NCBI GenBank assembly: GCA_017625835.1
Contig: JAGAKF010000103.1
Coordinates: forward strand, 1-56,577
Direction: 5' to 3'
DNA: 56,577 nucleotides
From: Clostridia bacterium
GTDB taxonomy: Bacteria; Bacillota; Clostridia; Oscillospirales; Acutalibacteraceae
The notes beneath the pieces were generated by a model. The model saw nothing but the letters and a program-made list of their open reading frames with translations. It ran no database searches and was not told the origin of the DNA. The translations under genes and the position numbers were made by a program. Shown piece by piece: positions 16,934 to 24,323 of this stretch. How positions within the stretch are numbered: the stretch's first letter is position 1; every line of letters begins with the position of its first letter.

Positions 16934-17617
16934 TCAGCTCACCTCGATTTTGTAACCGATACCGTAAATAGTCTTAAGGTGTGTCACACCCCAGTTGCCT
17001 AACTTTCCGCGCAGACGGGCAACGTGGGAGTCAACGTTACGTGCATCACCGACGTAATCATAACCCCAGATGTCGTCAAGAAGTTGCTCTCGTGTGTAAA
17101 CTCTGCCACGACTGGAGATAAGCTTCAACAGAATGTTATATTCTTTAAGAGTAAGCTCGACAGGTGCACCGTCAATGGTAACCTGATGCGCTTCGTTGTT
17201 CATAACAAGACCGTCAAGAGTGATGATATCCTTGTCGTTTTTTATTACTCTTGCATTAACGCGCCTGAGAAGAGCGTCAATTCTTTTCATAAGAACTGTG
17301 GGGCTGAAAGGCTTTGTAACGTAATCGTCAGCGCCCGCATCAAAACCTGTGATTTCATCAAACTCTGCACTTCTTGCAGTCAGAAGAATAATCGGAACGG
17401 AAGATGATTTTCGGATCTGTCGGCAAAGCTCCCAACCGTCGATTTCGGGGATCATAATGTCAAGAAGACAAAGTTCGATTTTAGGATCTGCGTTGAAAAT
17501 GTCCAGAGCTTCCTTTCCGGTGGAAGCTTCAACGGGTTCGTGACCTGAACGACGTAAAAAGTCACATACAAGGCGTCTGAGCTTGCTTTCGTCGTCAGCA
17601 ATAAGTACTCGTGCCAT
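16934..17617 (-). CDS. OmpR/PhoB-family response regulator
   Basis: 227 residues. The receiver domain has the acidic pair Asp8/Asp9, the phosphorylation site Asp53 in 'CLLDIMIPEIDGWEL', Thr in 'IILLTARS' and Lys in 'YVTKPF'. The C-terminal winged helix ('VELTLKEYNILLKLISSRG', 'LLDDIWGYDYVGDARNVDSHV') is of the OmpR/PhoB type and binds direct-repeat DNA. It is the first gene of an operon with the kinase and has its own promoter at 17653-17681. Targets cannot be identified from the sequence; no obvious direct-repeat box is seen nearby. Confidence 0.95.
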   Translation of the reverse strand: MARVLIADDESKLRRLVCDFLRRSGHEPVEASTGKEALDIFNADPKIELCLLDIMIPEIDGWELCRQIRKSSSVPIILLTARSAEFDEITGFDAGADDYVTKPFSPTVLMKRIDALLRRVNARVIKNDKDIITLDGLVMNNEAHQVTIDGAPVELTLKEYNILLKLISSRGRVYTREQLLDDIWGYDYVGDARNVDSHVARLRGKLGNWGVTHLKTIYGIGYKIEVS

Positions 17618-17652
17618 AAAAAATACTCCTTATCTTTAAAACTATGCCAACT

Positions 17653-17681
17653 ATTTTACCATATTTTATGATTTAAGACAA
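17653..17681 (-). promoter_or_regulatory. Promoter of the two-component operon
   Basis: On the minus strand TTGTCT and TAAAAT are separated by 17 bp, followed by AAGGAG and the ATG at 17617. Confidence 0.5.
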
Positions 17682-17684
17682 GCA

Positions 17685-17717
17685 TAAAATAAAACCGCGG
17701 CAGAACCGCGGCTTTAA
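17685..17717 (-). terminator. Terminator of the NfeD-SPFH operon
   Basis: On the minus strand a stem built from two ccgcgg hexamers extended by A/T pairs (17691-17716) is followed by TTTTATTTTA. Confidence 0.75.
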
Positions 17718-17727
17718 AATGAAAGAT

Positions 17728-18657
17728 TTACTTTTTAAGTGTTTCCGTAATTCCTGCGGCAAGACCTGCAGCGCCCTGAATCTCTGACGGAATAATGATT
17801 TTGGTTGCCTGGCCGTCAGCGGCTTTTTCAAACGCTTCAAGCTTTCTGAGTGTAAGATAACCCTCACCCGGCTGTGCCTGATTGATATAATCAATTGCCT
17901 GTGCTTCTGCCTGCTGTATTGTGCGGATTGCTTCTGCTTCACCCTCAGCCTCGCGGATTTTAGACTCCTTAACAGCTTCTGCGTGAAGAATAGCGGCGCG
18001 CTTATCAGCTTCGGCAGCGAGAATAAGCGATTCTTTCTTACCCTCGGCAACGAGAATCTGGCTGGCCTTTTCGCCTTCGGCACGGAGAATGGACTCTCGT
18101 CTTTCTCTTTCAGCCTTCATCTGCTTTTCCATAGCGTCCTGAATTTCGCGGGGAGGAAGAATGTTTTTAAGCTCAACTCGGTTTACCTTAATGCCCCACG
18201 GGTCAGTTGCTTCGTCAAGTATTCCTCTGATTTTTGCGTTGATAGTGTCTCTTGAAGTAAGAGTATGGTCAAGTTCAAGCTCACCGATGATGTTACGGAG
18301 AGTTGTTGCCGTAAGGTTTTCGATCGCTGAAATCGGGTTTTCAACGCCGTATGCATAAAGCTTCGGATCAGTTATCTGGAAAAACACAACCGTGTCAATC
18401 TGCATGGTAACGTTATCTTTTGTAATAACCGGCTGGGGAGGGAAGTCGACAACCTGCTCTTTGAGTGAAACATTTCTTGCAATTCTTTCAAAGAAAGGAA
18501 TTTTAACGTGAAGACCTGTCTGCCATGTTGTCTGATAAGCACCGAGACGTTCAAGAACATAAGCTCTTGACTGAGGAACGATCTTGATATTTGAAATAAC
18601 AAGAATCATAACTATAGCCACAAGAAAAACAATAATTAAAATACCGATTAACTCCAT
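17728..18657 (-). CDS. SPFH/Band 7 (stomatin/QmcA-like) membrane protein
   Basis: 309 residues. An N-terminal hydrophobic anchor (about 3-24) precedes 'NIKIVPQSRAYVLERLGAYQTTWQTGLH', the canonical SPFH opening, then 'VVDFPPQPVITKDNVTMQID' and 'DHTLTSRDTINAKI'. A long coiled-coil region (about 165-260) is rich in repeated 'ILRAEGEKASQILVAEGKKE'-type units. Such proteins form large oligomeric cages that organise membrane microdomains and interact with proteases. It is 14 bp downstream of the NfeD-like gene, the usual genetic partner. It is distinct from the zinc-ribbon SPFH protein at 7347-8678. Confidence 0.92.
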   Translation of the reverse strand: MELIGILIIVFLVAIVMILVISNIKIVPQSRAYVLERLGAYQTTWQTGLHVKIPFFERIARNVSLKEQVVDFPPQPVITKDNVTMQIDTVVFFQITDPKLYAYGVENPISAIENLTATTLRNIIGELELDHTLTSRDTINAKIRGILDEATDPWGIKVNRVELKNILPPREIQDAMEKQMKAERERRESILRAEGEKASQILVAEGKKESLILAAEADKRAAILHAEAVKESKIREAEGEAEAIRTIQQAEAQAIDYINQAQPGEGYLTLRKLEAFEKAADGQATKIIIPSEIQGAAGLAAGITETLKK

Positions 18658-18671
18658 AAATTACACTCCTT

Positions 18672-19094
18672 TTATTTTACTTTAACAATAAGCTTTGCGC
18701 CTTCAATCGCTTCGACGGTCACAATTTCGTCTTTTTCGATTACCGTACCGTCAGTCGTGCGGGCTGTCCATTCCAGACCGGCAATTTTAACGGCTCCTTT
18801 TGAATGTATATTATCGATGGGTTCAACGACAATTGCATTCTTACCGATGTAACGGTCAGCATTCATAGGTTCTTTTCGAGAACCTGTAAACCGTTTGACA
18901 AACGGCCTTGTCGCCAAAAGCGTGATAGCTGACACTGCAACAAAGACCAGAACCTGGATCCATATGTCAAGATTTAATGCACTGGCAATAAGACCGCCGA
19001 TTGAGCCGACTGCAAACCATATAGTCACAAGTTGTACTGTTACAGCTTCAATTACCACAAAAGCGACAATAAGCGCTATCCATAACCACAGCAC
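18672..19094 (-). CDS. NfeD-like membrane protein
   Basis: 140 residues. Three or four hydrophobic segments (about 2-22, 25-45, 48-68) are followed by a C-terminal OB-fold domain ('IGKNAIVVEPIDNIHSKGAVKIAGLEWTART') typical of NfeD. 'RYIGK...GxVxIxGxxWxA' is the family pattern. The OB domain is cytosolic and is thought to bind the partner SPFH protein, here the next gene. The start is GTG at 19094 with GGAGGTGAT upstream. A palindrome overlaps its -10 box. Confidence 0.9.
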   Translation of the reverse strand: MLWLWIALIVAFVVIEAVTVQLVTIWFAVGSIGGLIASALNLDIWIQVLVFVAVSAITLLATRPFVKRFTGSRKEPMNADRYIGKNAIVVEPIDNIHSKGAVKIAGLEWTARTTDGTVIEKDEIVTVEAIEGAKLIVKVK

Positions 19095-19128
19095 GCTATC
19101 ACCTCCATTTGTTATTCACCGTAACTGC

Positions 19129-19151
19129 GATGTTATAGAAATTATAACATC
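19129..19151. promoter_or_regulatory. Palindrome over the -10 box of the NfeD-SPFH operon
   Basis: gatgttata (19129-19137) and tataacatc (19143-19151) form a perfect 9-bp inverted repeat with a 5-nt centre. It covers the -10 box (19141-19146), a typical operator position. The binding protein is unknown. Confidence 0.45.
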
Positions 19152-19169
19152 TTTATTCGGAAAAAGCAA
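19141..19169 (-). promoter_or_regulatory. Promoter of the NfeD-SPFH operon
   Basis: On the minus strand TTGCTT and TATAAT are separated by 17 bp. The rest of the 19095-19271 gap holds no gene; it also has an AT-rich 7-bp inverted repeat (19247-19266) that could weakly end the DUF4363 transcript. Confidence 0.5.
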
Positions 19170-19271
19170 TGAATAAAGTGTGAATTTCGGAAGATGTCGT
19201 GCTCATAAAAGGATGGTATACAATATATAGTGTTTATTGTGCGCGATTATACACGGACTTGTATAAGAGTG

Positions 19272-19649
19272 TCAGAAAATATTTTTAACGTCAGGTCTTT
19301 CGGTTTCCTTTAAGTGTTCAAGCTGATTGATACACTCGTTAAGGGTTTTTATATATTCCTCGGTTATTCCTTGGTCCATATAATTTTCAAGGCACCTTAT
19401 GCCGATTTCAACCTCTTCAAGCTCATAATGTGTAAGCATCGAAACAAGAAAAACTTCGTGTCTGTTCCATTTTTTCAGAATGTTTTCAGTACGCGCAGGT
19501 TCGATTTTTCCCTCTGATACAGTTATTTCACGATCGTTTTTCATAAGTGTGATTACAGAGTCGATCCGATTGCATATTGCAAAATATCCGGAAACCGAAA
19601 AAATTACGGTAAAAACTAAAATGCATAAGGCAATTATTAATCTTTTCAA
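19272..19649 (-). CDS. DUF4363-like small membrane-anchored protein
   Basis: 125 residues. A single N-terminal hydrophobic segment (about 4-25) is followed by a helical, charged extracytoplasmic part with 'LKKWNRHEVFLVSMLTHYELEEVE', a pattern of the DUF4363 family, which commonly accompanies DUF421 (YetF-like) genes in Firmicutes. Its function is unknown. The start is a TTG at 19649 that overlaps the DUF421 stop codon (TTGA), with AAGGAG 8 bp upstream, so translation is probably coupled. Confidence 0.75.
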   Translation of the reverse strand: MKRLIIALCILVFTVIFSVSGYFAICNRIDSVITLMKNDREITVSEGKIEPARTENILKKWNRHEVFLVSMLTHYELEEVEIGIRCLENYMDQGITEEYIKTLNECINQLEHLKETERPDVKNIF

Positions 19650-20323
19650 AGGTGCTTCTCCTTCCTGACGATAGTATAATTTCCTTCAGTGTCCGCTAGC
19701 ATAAAAAGTATTTCGCCGAGCTTTACTTTGTTGTTCTTCAGAATGTTTCGGAGCTTTTTTTCGTCCATATTACAGTCGCGGAAGGCTTTTTTCAGTATTC
19801 TGCCGTCGTTTATAACCATAGCCTGAAAGCTCTTGTTCTTTGCTTTGGAATCAAGGACTTCGGGAGTTACGGGCTGTTTTTCGTCTTTGAGCATAACGCT
19901 TAGCTGACCGTTTGTTTCGACGATAGCGAATTTTACATCGTTTATGTCAAAAACATCTTTCTGGCGCAGCTGTTCAACGAGATCCGTAACTGAAAAGCGA
20001 AGTTGTTTCAATGTCTTTTGTTCAACGACTCCGTTGCGGATGACAATCATAGGGTTGCCCTCAATGACGGTCCTGATCCGTGTGCTTTTAAGACAGATGG
20101 CAGAATTTATAATTTCCAACGAAACAAGCAGAAGTACTGCGAAAACGGAATTGACAAGCGGTACGCCGTTATCCTGAATGGGGATTGATGCGATTTCCGA
20201 AAGCAGTATTGTAATAACAAGCTCGGTCGGCTGCAATTCGCCGAGCTGCCGTTTGCCCATCAGCCTCATGCAGATTATGATGAAAACATAAAGAATTGTT
20301 ACACGGATTAATGTTATAAGCAT
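19646..20323 (-). CDS. DUF421 (YetF-like) membrane protein
   Basis: 225 residues. Three transmembrane segments (about 1-75) include 'MRLMGKRQLGELQPTELVITILLSEIASIP', the diagnostic DUF421 motif. The cytosolic part contains 'STRIRTVIEGNPMIVIRNG' and a second conserved block, 'LRQKDVFDINDVKFAIVE'. In bacilli YetF/DUF421 proteins influence spore membranes and germination; the role here is open. I prefer the ATG at 20323, which has AGGTGAT just upstream, over the GTG at 20332 that lies within that ribosome site. The protein is followed by its DUF4363 partner. Confidence 0.85.
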   Translation of the reverse strand: MLITLIRVTILYVFIIICMRLMGKRQLGELQPTELVITILLSEIASIPIQDNGVPLVNSVFAVLLLVSLEIINSAICLKSTRIRTVIEGNPMIVIRNGVVEQKTLKQLRFSVTDLVEQLRQKDVFDINDVKFAIVETNGQLSVMLKDEKQPVTPEVLDSKAKNKSFQAMVINDGRILKKAFRDCNMDEKKLRNILKNNKVKLGEILFMLADTEGNYTIVRKEKHL

Positions 20324-20390
20324 AGCGATCACCTATGAATATTTTGGTCCGTTTTCTTTAAAAGATACGGCCGCACTAATAAAGCTTTGT

Positions 20391-20419
20391 TTGACATCAG
20401 ATAGAGTAAATGGTATAAT
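20391..20419 (+). promoter_or_regulatory. Consensus promoter of the radical SAM cluster
   Basis: A perfect TTGACA and a perfect TATAAT are separated by exactly 17 bp. The start is predicted near 20426, 37 nt before the first gene. It is the best sigma-A-type promoter in the window. Confidence 0.8.
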
Positions 20420-20462
20420 AACTTGATAAAATGCGCTAGTTTCGTCTGCGGAGGTGATTGTG

Positions 20463-22382
20463 TTGGAAAAGAAAAAAATATACCTTGTGCAAGCTAATTA
20501 TACTTATTCGGGAAGTGCACATCTTCCTTATGCCGTAGGTATGCTTCAGGCTTTCTCTATGAAAGATGAAAGAATAAACAATATCTATTCTTTTGAACAG
20601 ATTATTTTCGAACGCAAGTCACCTGAAGATATAATGTCTGTGATTTCGGATCCTGCAGTTATCGGCTTTTCCTGCTATGTGTGGAACTATGAATTCAACA
20701 AGAAAATTGCTTCAATGGTAAAGGAAAAATACCCCGAATGTAAAATAATCTTCGGCGGTCATCACGTGCGTGACGGTCATAGTCAGCTTGAAAAATACAG
20801 CTTTATCGATGTGCTTATTCACGGTGAGGGTGAGGAAGCCTTCCGTGATGTACTGCTTTGTTTTGCAGGTGAAAAGGATTTAAACGAGGTCAGAAATATT
20901 TCGTACAGAGACGGCGACAGCTTTGTTGATACACCGAAGGCTCCGTTCCTACTTCGTGATTATCCGTCGCCGTACATTGAGGGAGTTTTTGATTCGATAA
21001 TTGCCGACCATCCGCAGTATGAATTTATTGCTTTGCTTGAAACCAACCGAGGATGTCCCTATTCCTGCGCTTACTGCGATTGGGGTTGCCTTGCTTCAAA
21101 ATTACGTCTTTTCCCGATGGAGAGAATCCAAAAAGAGATTGACTGGCTTTGCGACAACAAAATTGTCGGCTGCGGTGGTACGGATTCCAATTTCGGTATC
21201 ATTGAGCGCGATGAAGAGATAACCGATATGCTCGTTGAAGCAAGAATGAAGAGGGGATACCCGAAAAAGTTTCAGACTTCGTATGCTAAAAACAGCAACG
21301 ACCGTGTATTCAGAATCGGCAAGAAATTTGAAGACAGCGGTATGAGCAAGGGCGTTACGATTTCCTATCAGACTATGTCACCGATTGCGGCAGAAAATGT
21401 TCTTCGTAAAAATATTCCCGTAGAAACATTTTCTCAGCTTATGAATAAATACAACGAGTGCGGAATACCGACCTATACCGAGCTTATTCTCGGCTTGCCC
21501 GGTGAGACCGTCGAAAGCCTGAAGTCAGGTATTGATGAGTTGTTAAGAGCAGGTCAGCACTATTCTCTGTATATCCATAACTGTGAGCTCCTCCCTTGCT
21601 CAACTATGGCTGATCCCGATTATATGAAAAAATTCGGAATTTCCGCAACGAAGCTTCCGCTTAACGAACCTCATCGCGAAGCAGGGGCGGATGACGGGGT
21701 GGCTGAATTTTCACACCTTGTAACGAAAACTTATTCAATGACGAATACGGACTGGATTGAGATGAATGTTTTTTCATATTTTGTCCAGAGTTTTCATCAT
21801 CTCGGACTTTTGCGATTCGTTGCACTTTATTTATACAATTCTCTTTCAGTAAGCTACAAGGATTTTTATTCTTCTCTTATAGATTTCTTTAATAATAACC
21901 CCGAAACCGTTGCAGGAAAAGCGATGAAGCTTGTGGAAGAAAAGCTTCACGGTGTGATTGAAAAAAGCGTTTCGATTACTCAGGCGGATTATCGCTTCGG
22001 CAGTGTCGAATGGCCGTTGGAGGAGCTTGTTTTCCTTATGACGGTTTATGAGCGAGACCGTTTCTACGAAGAGATAAAGCCTTTAGTGTACAGCTTTATC
22101 AGCGATAAAGTCTTTGCGGACGAGCTTCTGGAATATCAGAAATTCCTGATAAAATATCCCGAGATCTCCTGCGAAGAGAAATGTTTCAATTATGATTTCC
22201 CTTCGTACTTTGAAACTGTGCTTAATTCCGATAACGCAGATTTGGAAGAAAAGGAAATCAAGCTTGTTTTGGACAAGAAAGGCTTTCCACTCTCGTGGGA
22301 AGACTATGCTCGTTTCGTAGTGTGGTACGGCAGAAAATCAGGAAGCAATTTTTATAAATTCAGAAAGGAAGTAAAGCTGTGA
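20463..22382 (+). CDS. B12-binding-domain radical SAM enzyme, paralogue 1
   Basis: 639 residues. The N-terminal 150 residues resemble a cobalamin-binding Rossmann domain ('PAVIGFSCYVWNYEFNKKI', 'GGHHVRDGHSQLEKYSFIDV', 'LIHGEGEEAF'). The radical SAM core carries the cluster motif Cys198-x3-Cys202-x2-Cys205 in 'ETNRGCPYSCAYCDWG', with 'ELILGLPGET' as a later SAM-barrel motif. A C-terminal region of about 230 residues contains a helical part and ends near 'FVVWYGRKSGSNF'. The likely chemistry is a SAM-dependent radical reaction, perhaps methylation; the substrate is unknown. I start at TTG 20463, 8 bp after GGAGG; the GTG at 20454 overlaps that site. It is followed by two paralogues. Confidence 0.85.
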   Translation: MEKKKIYLVQANYTYSGSAHLPYAVGMLQAFSMKDERINNIYSFEQIIFERKSPEDIMSVISDPAVIGFSCYVWNYEFNKKIASMVKEKYPECKIIFGGHHVRDGHSQLEKYSFIDVLIHGEGEEAFRDVLLCFAGEKDLNEVRNISYRDGDSFVDTPKAPFLLRDYPSPYIEGVFDSIIADHPQYEFIALLETNRGCPYSCAYCDWGCLASKLRLFPMERIQKEIDWLCDNKIVGCGGTDSNFGIIERDEEITDMLVEARMKRGYPKKFQTSYAKNSNDRVFRIGKKFEDSGMSKGVTISYQTMSPIAAENVLRKNIPVETFSQLMNKYNECGIPTYTELILGLPGETVESLKSGIDELLRAGQHYSLYIHNCELLPCSTMADPDYMKKFGISATKLPLNEPHREAGADDGVAEFSHLVTKTYSMTNTDWIEMNVFSYFVQSFHHLGLLRFVALYLYNSLSVSYKDFYSSLIDFFNNNPETVAGKAMKLVEEKLHGVIEKSVSITQADYRFGSVEWPLEELVFLMTVYERDRFYEEIKPLVYSFISDKVFADELLEYQKFLIKYPEISCEEKCFNYDFPSYFETVLNSDNADLEEKEIKLVLDKKGFPLSWEDYARFVVWYGRKSGSNFYKFRKEVKL

Positions 22383-24307
22383 AAAACGTCTATTTTGTCC
22401 AGACAAACTCTGTTTTCGGCTCCGGTGTGAAGTCGGCTTATCTTCCTTATTCAATCGGTACGATTGCCGCATATGCGTGGGCAGATGAGAGGATCAGAAG
22501 TGAATACTGCCTTAAGAAGTTTATCTTTATGCGTGAAGATCCGCAGAAAATTGTCGACGGTATGGAAAATCCGTATCTCGTCGGGCTTTCCTGCTATGTA
22601 TGGAGTATGGAGTTCAATAAGGTTCTTGCGCAGAAGATTAAAGAGAAATATCCCGAGTGCTTCATTTTAATGGGCGGACACAGTATTTCACCCGATGCTG
22701 CAGAAATGGAGAAATATCCTTATATAGATTTCCTTACTCACGGCGAGGGTGAAGTGCCGACGAAAGAACTGTTGCTTGCGCTTTGTGAAGACTCTCCTCT
22801 TGAAAATGTAAACGGACTTTCTTTCAGAAAAAACGGTGAGGTTATAACTACTTCACCTGCACCCGTATGCGATATTTCGGATTTTCCGTCACCGTATCTT
22901 GAAGGATATTTCGACGAAATCCTTGAAGACACAAGTATAAAATATTCGGTTATCTGGGAAACAAACCGCGGTTGTCCGAACCGCTGTGCTTACTGTGACT
23001 GGGGTGTGCTCAAGTCAAAAGTACGAATGTTTCCGATGGAAAGGCTGAAAGCCGAAATCGAATGGATGGCAAAGAACAAAATCGAATACATCTACTGCAG
23101 TGATGCGAACTTTGCACTTTTTGACCGTGATGAGGAGATAACAGACCTTATGATAGAGTCAAAAAGAAAGACGGGTTATCCCGAAAAGTTCAAAACGAAT
23201 TTCACAAAAAACAGAGATGAATTCGTTTTCAAACTCAGCTGTAAAATGTTTGACGAGGGCTTGGGAAAATCACCGACGCTTTCGTTCCAGACGATGTCAC
23301 CGGAGGCTCTTAAAAATATCGGCAGAACAAATATGAGCCTTGAACATTTCAAGAATCTTATGCAGATGTATACGAACAGGGGAATAATGGCTTATTCCGA
23401 GCTGATTCTCGGTCTGCCGGGCGAAACTTATGAAAGCTTTTCCCAAGGAATTGCAACTCTTTTTGAGTGCGGACAGCATAAGAGCGTAATTGTTTACCCG
23501 TGCGAACTTCTTCCGAATTCTCAGCTCGGAAGCAGGGAGTCGGTTGAAAAATACAAAATTGAAGTATGCCGTACTGAATTCAGACAGCACCATTCCGCTG
23601 TGGATAACAACGCCGTCAGGGAGTACAGCGACAATATTATTTCAACTTACTCAATGAATCTTGAGGACTGGAAAAAGTCTTATATCTTCGCGCTTTATGC
23701 GCAGGGACTGCACACAATGTGCCTTACGATGATGATTGCAGTTTATCTGTATAACGAAAAAGGTGTGGGATATAAAGATTTCTATGAGGGACTTATTGAA
23801 TGGAGCAAGAATAATCCCGATACGTTGTGCGGTGAGCTTTACAGCGAGTGTGTGAAGTTTGTTGACGACGTAATTGACGGCGAGGATTCATTCAAAAGTG
23901 TGTTCGACGGTTTCGGTAAAACTACATGGGGATTTGACGAATATCTCTTTATGAAAGGTGCCGTAAACCCCGAAAAGTTTTATTCTGAAATCAGAGAATA
24001 TATCAAGCTCTATTCTTCAGACAGCGAGATAACAGATAATCTTATCAGATACCAAAGCGGTATAATTAAGAAGATGAATATGACAAAGCTTGATATTGAG
24101 CTTGAATACGACTTTGAATCGTATTTTGATGCGATTCTTAATAACAACTATATTCCTCTTGAAAAACGCAGAAACACCGTCACGGTCACGGAGGAAAAAC
24201 CTGTTGCTACGATTGATGAGTATGCAAGAGAGTACGTCTGGTACGGCAGACGTGATGATGCACCCGTTTATTCCGCAAAGAGGAACAATCTTAAAGTAAC
24301 TTATTAA
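22379..24307 (+). CDS. B12-binding-domain radical SAM enzyme, paralogue 2
   Basis: 642 residues, same layout as its neighbours: the B12-binding-like domain ('SCYVWSMEFNKVLAQKIKEK', 'MGGHSISPDAAEMEKYPYID'), the radical SAM cluster Cys199-x3-Cys203-x2-Cys206 in 'ETNRGCPNRCAYCDWG', 'SDANFALFDRDEEITDL' and 'ELILGLPGETYESF', and the shared tail ending 'EYVWYGRRDDAPVYS'. The GTG start overlaps the previous stop codon (GTGA), so the two are translationally coupled. It is clearly homologous to the genes on both sides but not a recent copy, since the sequences differ throughout. The substrate is unknown. It is expected to be cytoplasmic. Confidence 0.85.
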   Translation: MKNVYFVQTNSVFGSGVKSAYLPYSIGTIAAYAWADERIRSEYCLKKFIFMREDPQKIVDGMENPYLVGLSCYVWSMEFNKVLAQKIKEKYPECFILMGGHSISPDAAEMEKYPYIDFLTHGEGEVPTKELLLALCEDSPLENVNGLSFRKNGEVITTSPAPVCDISDFPSPYLEGYFDEILEDTSIKYSVIWETNRGCPNRCAYCDWGVLKSKVRMFPMERLKAEIEWMAKNKIEYIYCSDANFALFDRDEEITDLMIESKRKTGYPEKFKTNFTKNRDEFVFKLSCKMFDEGLGKSPTLSFQTMSPEALKNIGRTNMSLEHFKNLMQMYTNRGIMAYSELILGLPGETYESFSQGIATLFECGQHKSVIVYPCELLPNSQLGSRESVEKYKIEVCRTEFRQHHSAVDNNAVREYSDNIISTYSMNLEDWKKSYIFALYAQGLHTMCLTMMIAVYLYNEKGVGYKDFYEGLIEWSKNNPDTLCGELYSECVKFVDDVIDGEDSFKSVFDGFGKTTWGFDEYLFMKGAVNPEKFYSEIREYIKLYSSDSEITDNLIRYQSGIIKKMNMTKLDIELEYDFESYFDAILNNNYIPLEKRRNTVTVTEEKPVATIDEYAREYVWYGRRDDAPVYSAKRNNLKVTY

Positions 24308-24323
24308 AAAAGGAGGATGTGCC

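Noticed and set aside
20454-20462. GTG start for the first radical SAM gene
   Set aside because: The codon is part of the GGAGGTG ribosome site; TTG at 20463 has the proper spacing.
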